From positions 1-12,698 of the forward strand of contig CAZBQG010000123.1 in assembly GCA_964493945.1 (NCBI GenBank): a stretch of DNA of 12,698 nt, in the 5' to 3' direction. This document shows, piece by piece, positions 6,609 through 12,698 of this stretch (position 1 is its first letter; the number at the start of each line of letters is the position of its first letter). Under the pieces are notes generated by a model, which was given only the letters and a program-made list of their open reading frames with translations, searched no databases and was not told the DNA's origin. The stretch is from CAZBQG01 sp964493945. Its GTDB lineage: Bacteria; Pseudomonadota; Alphaproteobacteria; Rhodospirillales; UBA2165. The translations under genes were made by a program, and so were the position numbers.

Positions 6609-8267
6609 ATGCGTTTTGTTCTTTTCCTGGCCGCCTTTCTGCTCATCACCGGGCGGGGCGAAGCTCGGGCACCCGATGAGTTGATCATCGGCGTCACCCA
6701 GTTCCCTTCCACCTTCCACCCCAATATCGACAGCATGCTGGCCAAAAGCTATATCCTGGGCATGACCCGGCGTCCCTTCACCAGCTATGACGCGGATTGG
6801 AAACTGATTTGTCTCCTGTGTCCCAGGCTCCCCACCATCGAGAACAAGCTGGCCAAACTGGAACTGACGCCCGGCGGCAAAAAGGGCGTCGCCGTCACCT
6901 TCGCCATCCATCCCAGGGCAAAATGGGGCGACGGGGTACCGGTAACGGCCAGGGATGTGCAATTCACCTGGAAGGTGGGGCGCCACCCCAGAAGCGGCGT
7001 CAGCGGCCTGGAATTTTACCGCAGCCTTTATGCCATCGATGTGCTGGATCAGCGCACCGTGACGCTTCATTTCGACCGGCGCACCTTTTCCTATAACGAT
7101 GTAGGTGGGTTTGAGCTTCTGCCCGCCCATCTGGATGAGAAAATCTTTGATGACGATCCGGGGGATTACAAGAACCGCACCAAATTCGACAGCGATACCA
7201 CCAACAAGGGCCTCTATTTCGGCCCCTACCGCATCACCAAGGTGGCGCCCGGCGCCCATGTTGTGCTGGAGCCCAACCCAAGCTGGTGGGGCAAAAAGCC
7301 TTATTTCAAGCGCATCATCGTCCGGGTTATTTCAAATACGGCAGCGCTGGAGGCCAATCTTCTGTCCGACGCCATCGATATGATCGCGGGCGAGTTGGGG
7401 CTCAGCGTCGATCAGGCCATCGCTTTCGAAAAGCGCCATGCCAAACGGTTCAACATCATCTTCAAGCCGGGGCTCATCTACGAACATATCGACCTCAACC
7501 TGGACAACCCCATCCTCAAGGACCAACGCGTGCGCCAGGCGCTCATCCTGGGCATCGACCGAGCTGCAATTTCCAGCCAGCTTTTCGCGGGCCGCCAACC
7601 CGTCGCCCACAGTTCGGTCAATCCCCTGGATTGGGTGCATGATGCCAAGGTTCCCAAATATGCCCATGATCCGAAACGGGCCGCTGCCCTTCTCGATGCG
7701 GCTGGCTGGAAACGCCAGGGCCGGGGGGTGCGGCGCAACGCCAAGGGTGAAAAGCTGGCCTTCGAGCTGATGAGCACGGCGGGCAACCGTTCCCGGGAAT
7801 TGGTGGAACAGGTGCTGCAAAGCCAATGGAAGCGCCTGGGTCTGGAAATCCGCATCCGCAACGAGCCGGCCCGGGTCTTTTTCGGCCAGACCGTGACCCG
7901 GCGCAAATTCAAGGCCATGGCCATGTTCGCCTGGATCAGCGCGCCCGAAAGCGTGCCCCGGGCGACGCTCCATTCCAAACATATCCCCACCCAGGCCAAT
8001 AATTGGGGCGGGCAGAATTATACCGGGTTCAGGAACGCGGAGATGGACCAGCTGATCGAAAACATCGAGACCGAACTGGACCGGGACAAGCGCCGCCGCC
8101 TCTGGGCCCGCTTCCAGGCCATCTATGCCCACGAATTACCCGTCCTGCCGCTTTATTTTCGCGCAAATGCCCATATACTGCCTAAATGGCTCAGCGGCAT
8201 CCGCCCCACCGGCCATCAGGGCAGCACGACGTTGTGGGTGGAGGATTGGGGACGGGGCGCGCGCTAA
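6609..8267 (+). CDS. Periplasmic solute-binding protein, family 5 (peptide/nickel/organic solute ABC type)
   Basis: Family-5 binding proteins (SBP_bac_5, PF00496) deliver peptides or other solutes to ABC importers. The 552-residue product has a Sec signal peptide (MRFVLFLAAFLLITG, cleavage near EARA-PD) with no lipobox Cys. The mature part shows ELIIGVTQFPSTFHPN, FAIHPRAKWGDGVPVTARDV (residues about 97-116, a family hallmark), GPYRI, NPSWWGKKPYFKRI, RQALILGIDRAAI, AAALLDAAGW and YTGFRNAEMDQLI. It starts 3 nt after the secreted hydrolase-like gene, with a GGGGGTGGA sequence upstream. No permease or ATPase gene lies beside it, so it either serves a transporter elsewhere or acts as a sensor or carrier. 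The GntR regulator follows after 23 nt. Confidence 0.92.
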   Translation: MRFVLFLAAFLLITGRGEARAPDELIIGVTQFPSTFHPNIDSMLAKSYILGMTRRPFTSYDADWKLICLLCPRLPTIENKLAKLELTPGGKKGVAVTFAIHPRAKWGDGVPVTARDVQFTWKVGRHPRSGVSGLEFYRSLYAIDVLDQRTVTLHFDRRTFSYNDVGGFELLPAHLDEKIFDDDPGDYKNRTKFDSDTTNKGLYFGPYRITKVAPGAHVVLEPNPSWWGKKPYFKRIIVRVISNTAALEANLLSDAIDMIAGELGLSVDQAIAFEKRHAKRFNIIFKPGLIYEHIDLNLDNPILKDQRVRQALILGIDRAAISSQLFAGRQPVAHSSVNPLDWVHDAKVPKYAHDPKRAAALLDAAGWKRQGRGVRRNAKGEKLAFELMSTAGNRSRELVEQVLQSQWKRLGLEIRIRNEPARVFFGQTVTRRKFKAMAMFAWISAPESVPRATLHSKHIPTQANNWGGQNYTGFRNAEMDQLIENIETELDRDKRRRLWARFQAIYAHELPVLPLYFRANAHILPKWLSGIRPTGHQGSTTLWVEDWGRGAR

Positions 8268-8290
8268 AACAAAAGGATCGGGTTCGGCCT

Positions 8291-9040
8291 ATGAGCAAGC
8301 TGCATGATTTGTTCAATCCGGTGGTCAGCGAACTCATCTGGGCCCTGGATGGGGGCGCCGGCAATTTCACCCAACGCATCGTCGCCCAGGTCCACCAGGC
8401 CCTGTTCGACGACAAGCTGCATACCGGCGACTTCCTGGGCACGGAGACAGACCTTGCCATGGTTTTCGATGTAAGCCGGTCCACGGCCCGCTCCGCCTTG
8501 CGCGAATTGGAGGCCATGGGCATCGTCCAGATCAAAGTGGGTGCCAAGGGCGGCGCCTCCATCGCGGACCTGAATGCGGAACGCTTCATCGATACTCTGG
8601 CCGTGCTGAACCAACTGGTGCACCTGTCCCAGTCCGAACTCCTCCTGACCCGCCAGGCCATCGAAGGAATGAGCGCCGAACTGGCCGCCGCCAATGCGAC
8701 GCCTGAAGACATGGACCGCCTGGCCGGGCTGCTATTGGAGGGCGGCTCCGGTTCCTGCCAGGAAATACATGAAGCTGTAGCCCTTGCCTCCCACAACCGG
8801 GTGCTACTGGCCCAGCTCATGGCCCTGAGAGGGGCCGGCCGGCCCGAGGGCGAAGAGGGCATGGCGCCAACCCTGAACGAACAACACCGCTCCCTGGTGG
8901 CGCTCATTGAGGCCGGCGACGGCCCCGGCGCCCGCGCCCTCATGCTGGAACATCTGAGCCAAGCCCACGGCGGGCGGGGGCCGGCGGCTGAGGCTCGGGG
9001 AAATTTAAGAGAAGAAGAATTTGCGGCCTTTGCCGGCTGA
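8291..9040 (+). CDS. GntR family transcriptional regulator, FadR/FCD subfamily
   Basis: FadR-type regulators bind operators through an N-terminal winged helix and sense carboxylic or related ligands through an all-helical FCD domain that often holds a metal. The 249-residue protein has the winged helix at about residues 25-90 (LGTETDLAMVFDVSRSTARS, then ALRELEAMGIVQIKVGAKGG) and the FCD domain at about 115-225. The metal-site pattern D-x3-H...H...H appears as C156-x3-H160, H199 and H221, so the usual Asp is replaced by Cys. The ATG at 8291 is chosen over earlier in-frame starts inside the solute-binding gene because MSKLHDLF begins the natural protein; AAAAGGA lies about 14 nt upstream. It is the last gene of the operon and probably controls it. 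Confidence 0.88.
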   Translation: MSKLHDLFNPVVSELIWALDGGAGNFTQRIVAQVHQALFDDKLHTGDFLGTETDLAMVFDVSRSTARSALRELEAMGIVQIKVGAKGGASIADLNAERFIDTLAVLNQLVHLSQSELLLTRQAIEGMSAELAAANATPEDMDRLAGLLLEGGSGSCQEIHEAVALASHNRVLLAQLMALRGAGRPEGEEGMAPTLNEQHRSLVALIEAGDGPGARALMLEHLSQAHGGRGPAAEARGNLREEEFAAFAG

Positions 9041-9137
9041 GCAGCGGGACTGCCTACCCGTCCCCGCCAGTGAAACTGGGCAGATAGGACGTACCGGTTG
9101 TTTTCAGGGGAAGAGCCGGCCCGCTCAAATGCGAAAC

Positions 9138-9398
<261 letters not shown>

Positions 9399-9767
9399 TC
9401 AGCGCTGTTCATGGGGCGTGACCGGGCGGTAGGCGTTGTTTTCGTAGATGTAATCGATATCGGGATCAAACAGGCTGCGGTCCGCTTTCAGAGGAAGGGC
9501 GGGGGGCTTTTCCTCCTCCGGCGGCTCGTCAAACTCCGGCGAGGCGGCGGGGCCCAGCTCGTCCCTCTTGCTCCGTTCTTCCGGCGTCATGAGGCGCCAG
9601 CGGAAATCCTCCCGGATATGGTCTCCCCGTTCATGGAGCAGTGAGTGGGCGGCCAGGCGGTCATCGGCCTGGTTCAGATGCTCATCCAATACCCGTTGCT
9701 CTTCCGCCCGGACGAGATCTTCCCGGGTTATACTGTCCCCTTTTTCCAGCATCTCCTCATCCGTCAT
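9399..9767 (-). CDS. Hypothetical charged protein segment, same frame as its neighbours
   Basis: The 122-codon ORF is rich in Glu, Asp and Arg: MTDEEMLEKGDSITREDLVR, then HLNQADDRLAAHSLLHERG, then a proline-rich acidic linker (FDEPPEEEKPPALP) and DPDIDYIYENNAYRPVTP. It is probably helical in its first half. It starts two codons after the TAG of the 9774-10457 ORF and in the same frame; GAGAAGG lies about 14 nt before its ATG, too far for a good Shine-Dalgarno. It ends in a TGA followed directly by an ATG. The three ORFs therefore look like one roughly 440-codon gene split by two stops. No family recognised. Confidence 0.5.
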   Translation of the reverse strand: MTDEEMLEKGDSITREDLVRAEEQRVLDEHLNQADDRLAAHSLLHERGDHIREDFRWRLMTPEERSKRDELGPAASPEFDEPPEEEKPPALPLKADRSLFDPDIDYIYENNAYRPVTPHEQR

Positions 9768-9773
9768 GGTACG

Positions 9774-10457
9774 CTAGGCGCCCTTCTCCCACAGATCGGC
9801 TTCGGCAATAACCGCCGGTTTGGGAATGCCGGCCAGGCCTGCGGCCCGCTCATGGCGTTCTACCAGTTGATCCAGCTCGAACTCGGCGGCCCCCCGTTTC
9901 CAGTCCGCCTCCCATAAATAGTGCGACGTGCCGCTAAGGCGAGCCCGTCCCTCATCCGCCTCCACATAAGGAAGCCGTCTCGCATCACTGATCACCTTGC
10001 GTTCCGCCAGAGCCCGGCTTTCATTCCGGCCGGCAATCTCCAGCCGGGCCTTGGCGCGGGCCAGTTGGCCTGCGTTGCGCACAGGGTCCGGGCCATCGGG
10101 AGAGAGGTTCTCATAAGCCTCTTGAGCCTTGTTCCGTTCAAATTGGGCCACCTCCTCGGCGTCCCAGGCTTCCCGCATGCCCCGTGACAGGCCCAGGAGA
10201 TTGTTCCAGGCATCAGAGCCCGGCTTTTGCATCTCCGGGTTATGGCCGGCGCGCACCTCCCGCAGCAGTGTTTCGGCCTTCTGATGCGTGCCCCGGGCGG
10301 CGTCCAGGCGGGTCTGAGCGTCGTTCAGCCCATCCAGGCTCTGATCCAGGGGGGATTTTACAGGGTTCCCGCCGGCCGCCTCCGCGGCCGGCGGGGGCTG
10401 GAGAGGTCCGGCAGGGGGAGTGTTTTGATTATTATCCGGCTCAAAGCTGTCATTCAT
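9774..10457 (-). CDS. Hypothetical coiled-coil-like protein (N-terminal segment of an interrupted gene)
   Basis: The 227-codon ORF opens with a low-complexity Asn/Pro/Ala segment (MNDSFEPDNNQNTPPAGP) and continues with long charged helical stretches such as LNDAQTRLDAARGTHQKAE, VAQFERNKAQEAYENL and ARAKARLEIAGRNESRALAE, which suggest coiled coil. It has no signal peptide, membrane segment or recognised domain. The ATG at 10457 sits directly after AAGGA, an unusually short spacing; an overlapping out-of-frame ATG at 10453 has better spacing. An extended -10 element lies about 23 nt upstream. It ends in TAG at 9776-9774, with the same frame continuing into the next ORF. Confidence 0.55.
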   Translation of the reverse strand: MNDSFEPDNNQNTPPAGPLQPPPAAEAAGGNPVKSPLDQSLDGLNDAQTRLDAARGTHQKAETLLREVRAGHNPEMQKPGSDAWNNLLGLSRGMREAWDAEEVAQFERNKAQEAYENLSPDGPDPVRNAGQLARAKARLEIAGRNESRALAERKVISDARRLPYVEADEGRARLSGTSHYLWEADWKRGAAEFELDQLVERHERAAGLAGIPKPAVIAEADLWEKGA

Positions 10458-10479
10458 TCCTTCAAAATCAAGGCCTTTG

Positions 10480-10488
10480 ATTATAACA
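10480..10488 (-). promoter_or_regulatory. Putative extended -10 promoter element of the minus-strand hypothetical locus
   Basis: The minus strand reads TGT-TATAAT (10488-10480), a full extended -10 motif. Transcription would begin near 10473, giving a leader of about 16 nt before the ATG at 10457. No convincing -35 is seen, which an extended -10 can tolerate. It lies in an AT-rich stretch (about 10470-10560) unlike the GC-rich surroundings. Confidence 0.4.
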
Positions 10489-10624
10489 CTATATTCCTTT
10501 GCTGTGTTGAGTTTAAAGTTGGTAAATAATCAAAATTTATGATGGTTTTTCCCATTGTCACCTCATGGAGTTATCCACCCCCCTGCCCCGCATCCGGACT
10601 CGCTTTTTCGGTGCCTTGGGTCCA

Positions 10625-10630
10625 TATAAT
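10625..10630 (+). promoter_or_regulatory. Putative -10 box of uvrA, consistent with a leaderless transcript
   Basis: A perfect TATAAT lies 5 nt before the uvrA ATG (10636), so transcription would start at or near the ATG itself. No -35 match is present at the expected distance. No GTTC-N7-GTTC alphaproteobacterial LexA site was found in 10458-10635. Confidence 0.3.
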
Positions 10631-10635
10631 CGTGC

Positions 10636-12698
10636 ATGGCTGATATCCAGGTGCGCGGCGCGCGGGAACATAATTTGCGGAATGTGGACGTCACCATTCC
10701 CCGCGACAGCCTGACCGTGATTACCGGGCTTTCGGGCTCTGGCAAATCCTCACTCGCCTTCGATACCATCTATGCCGAAGGGCAGCGGCGCTATGTGGAA
10801 AGCCTGTCGGCCTATGCCAGACAATTCCTTGAACTCATGCAAAAGCCCGACATGGACAGCATCGAGGGGTTGAGCCCGGCCATCTCCATCGAACAAAAAA
10901 CCACCTCCAGGAACCCCCGATCAACGGTCGGCACGGTGACCGAGATCCACGATTATATGCGCCTCATGTTCGCCCGCATCGGGGTGCCCTATTCGCCCGC
11001 CACGGGCCTGCCCATCGAAAGCCAGACGGTCAGTCAGATGGTCGACAGGATCATGGAAATGGAGGAAGGCACCCGGCTTTATCTGCTGGCCCCCATCGCC
11101 CGGGGGCGAAAGGGGGAATACAGAAAAGAGCTGGCCGATCTAGCCAAGCGGGGTTTTCAGCGGATCAAGATCGACGGCAGTCATTTCGAGATCGAGGAAG
11201 CACCGGCGCTGGGTAAGAATTTCAAGCATGACATCGAAGTGGTGGTGGACCGCCTTGTGGTCCGCGAAGGGCTGGAGCAGCGCCTGGCCGACAGTCTGGA
11301 AACGGCCCTGGAACTGGCCGACGGGCTGGCCTTCGCCGAGGAGGCCGAGAGCGAGGAGCGCATCACATTTTCGGCCAAATTCGCCTGCCCCGTGTCGGGC
11401 TTCACCATAGAAGAGATCGAGCCCCGCCTGTTTTCCTTCAACAATCCCTTCGGTGCCTGCCCGGCCTGCGACGGGCTGGGAACGGAGATGTATTTCGATC
11501 CCGATCTGATCATCCCCGACCCCACCAAAAGCCTGGCCGCCGGGGCCATCGCGCCCTGGGCCGCCTCCAGCTCCAATTATTACCGCCAGACCCTGGAAAG
11601 CCTGGCCCGGCATTACAAGTTCGACCTTGACAAGCCTTTCGCCAAGCTCTCCAAGAAAGTGCGCGAAGCTTTACTGAACGGATCGGGCTCGATGCCCGTG
11701 GTCATGACCTATGATGACGGCAAGCGGTCTTACGAAATCCGCAAACCCTTCGAAGGCGTCCTGCCCAATATGCAGCGCCGCTGGCAGGAGACCGACAGCG
11801 GCTGGGTGCGCGACGAATTGTCCCGCTATCAGACCGTCACAAGCTGCGCCACCTGCGGCGGGCACCGGCTCAAGCCCGAAGCCCTGGCGGTCAAGATTGA
11901 CGGGCTGCATCTGGGTGAGGTGGCGGCAATGACCATCGACCGAGCCGCCGATTGGTTCCAGCAATTGGGCGGAAAGCTGGACGCCAAGCGGGCCGAAATC
12001 GCCCGGCGCATTTTGCGCGAAATTAATGAAAGGCTGGGATTCCTGTGTAATGTGGGGTTGGAATATCTCACCCTGTCCCGGTCATCGCGCACCCTTTCCG
12101 GCGGTGAGAGTCAGCGCATCCGGCTGGCCTCCCAGATCGGCTCCGGGCTCACCGGCGTGCTCTATGTGTTGGATGAGCCCTCCATCGGGCTGCATCAGAG
12201 AGACAATAACCGCCTGCTGGCCACCCTGCAGCGGCTCCGCGATCTGGGCAATACGGTGATCGTCGTGGAACATGACGAAGACGCCATCACCAGCGCCGAT
12301 TATCTGGTGGATATGGGCCCAGGCGCCGGCATCCATGGCGGCGCGGTGGTGGCCGCCGGCCCGCCGGCCCGCATCATGGCGGCCAGCGAAAGCCTCACCG
12401 GACAATATCTGGCCGGCAAGCGCAAAATCGAAGTCCCCGCCATCCGCCGCACCGGCAAAAAGGGCCAAAGCCTGAGCCTGCGGGGAGCAGCCGCCAATAA
12501 TCTGGCGGACATCGACGTGCAATTTCCCCTGGGCACGTTCACATGCGTCACCGGGGTTTCGGGCGGCGGCAAATCGACGCTGGTCGTCGAAACCCTCTAC
12601 AAGGCCCTGGCGCGGCGGCTGAACGGCAGCCGCACTCATCCCGGCGCCCACGACCGCATCGCCGGCGTCGAGTTCCTCGATAAGGTGGTCGATATCGA
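10636..12698 (+). CDS. uvrA: Excinuclease ABC subunit A (UvrA), 3' end outside window
   Basis: UvrA is the damage-sensing ABC-type ATPase of nucleotide excision repair; a dimer loads UvrB onto lesions. About 687 of the usual roughly 950 residues are visible in one uninterrupted frame. Seen in order: start MADIQVRGAREHNLRNV; Walker A GLSGSGKSS (31-39); YVESLSAYARQFL; the signature GLSPAISIEQKTTSRNPRST (78-97); a zinc region CPVSG...CPAC around FSFNNPFGACPACDGLG, with Ser in place of one zinc-knuckle Cys; CATCGGHRLKPEA; the ABC signature LSGGES (487-492); Walker B VLYVLDEPSIGLHQRDNN with D513/E514; VVEHDEDAI; and the second Walker A GVSGGGKST (640-648), where the usual Ser is Gly. The Zn1 variant is, from memory, common in alphaproteobacteria. 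There is no Shine-Dalgarno before the ATG. Confidence 0.97.
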   Translation, partial: MADIQVRGAREHNLRNVDVTIPRDSLTVITGLSGSGKSSLAFDTIYAEGQRRYVESLSAYARQFLELMQKPDMDSIEGLSPAISIEQKTTSRNPRSTVGTVTEIHDYMRLMFARIGVPYSPATGLPIESQTVSQMVDRIMEMEEGTRLYLLAPIARGRKGEYRKELADLAKRGFQRIKIDGSHFEIEEAPALGKNFKHDIEVVVDRLVVREGLEQRLADSLETALELADGLAFAEEAESEERITFSAKFACPVSGFTIEEIEPRLFSFNNPFGACPACDGLGTEMYFDPDLIIPDPTKSLAAGAIAPWAASSSNYYRQTLESLARHYKFDLDKPFAKLSKKVREALLNGSGSMPVVMTYDDGKRSYEIRKPFEGVLPNMQRRWQETDSGWVRDELSRYQTVTSCATCGGHRLKPEALAVKIDGLHLGEVAAMTIDRAADWFQQLGGKLDAKRAEIARRILREINERLGFLCNVGLEYLTLSRSSRTLSGGESQRIRLASQIGSGLTGVLYVLDEPSIGLHQRDNNRLLATLQRLRDLGNTVIVVEHDEDAITSADYLVDMGPGAGIHGGAVVAAGPPARIMAASESLTGQYLAGKRKIEVPAIRRTGKKGQSLSLRGAAANNLADIDVQFPLGTFTCVTGVSGGGKSTLVVETLYKALARRLNGSRTHPGAHDRIAGVEFLDKVVDI

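Noticed and set aside
9044..9079. Two stem-loops just after the GntR stop (GCGGGAC/GTCCCCGC and CCAGT-GAA-ACTGG)
   Set aside because: Neither is followed by a T-run, and the first has a bulge; support for a Rho-independent terminator is insufficient.
10458..10635. LexA/SOS box upstream of uvrA
   Set aside because: No GTTC-N7-GTTC or CTGT-N8-ACAG pattern was found in the intergenic region.
10750..12650. Small minus-strand and alternative plus-strand ORFs across uvrA
   Set aside because: The uvrA frame is continuous from 10636 to the window end with all family motifs; the others are shadows.

Overview
The window looks like chromosomal DNA of an alphaproteobacterium. It is GC-rich, a UvrA copy carries a CPVSG variant of the first zinc knuckle that I associate with alphaproteobacteria, and BolA, FadR/FCD-type GntR and periplasmic family-5 solute-binding genes are all present. 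No tRNA, rRNA, CRISPR array or recognisable transposase gene was seen.

Layout. Positions 1-303 hold the 5' part of a minus-strand Hpt (histidine phosphotransfer) gene that runs off the left edge; it was found by reading the reverse strand directly. It diverges from a plus-strand metal-dependent cyclase-family hydrolase (329-1066), followed by bolA (1117-1431). bolA converges tail to tail, with overlapping stop codons, on a minus-strand dienelactone-hydrolase-family gene (1428-2123), whose Rho-independent terminator lies inside the bolA coding sequence. A 21-codon ORF with a strong ribosome binding site precedes the hydrolase gene.

From about 2289 to 9040 there is one plus-strand, operon-like block: a promoter region with a 12-bp direct repeat; an FAD-dependent oxidoreductase gene broken by a 1-nt frameshift and an in-frame TGA; a cytoplasmic molybdopterin/4Fe-4S oxidoreductase; a secreted alpha/beta-hydrolase-fold protein that appears to lack its catalytic residues; a periplasmic family-5 solute-binding protein with no transporter genes beside it; and a FadR-type GntR regulator. 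Spacings are 27 nt, a 4-nt ATGA overlap, 3 nt and 23 nt. The plausible theme is capture of an organic solute in the periplasm and its redox breakdown in the cytoplasm under ligand control. The substrate cannot be read from the sequence.

From 10457 down to about 9138, three minus-strand ORFs of unrecognised, charged, coiled-coil-like protein lie in one reading frame, separated only by a TAG and a TGA. A (GAGCCC)n tract near the end contains one 5-nt unit that shifts the frame. They read best as one interrupted gene. A divergent uvrA begins at 10636 and runs off the right edge; it has no Shine-Dalgarno, and a TATAAT lies just before its ATG.

The main points for a second look are the uncharacterised oxidoreductase/solute-binding operon with a probable pseudoenzyme, the clustered stop and frameshift lesions in two loci, and several substitutions of family-conserved active-site or metal-ligand residues.
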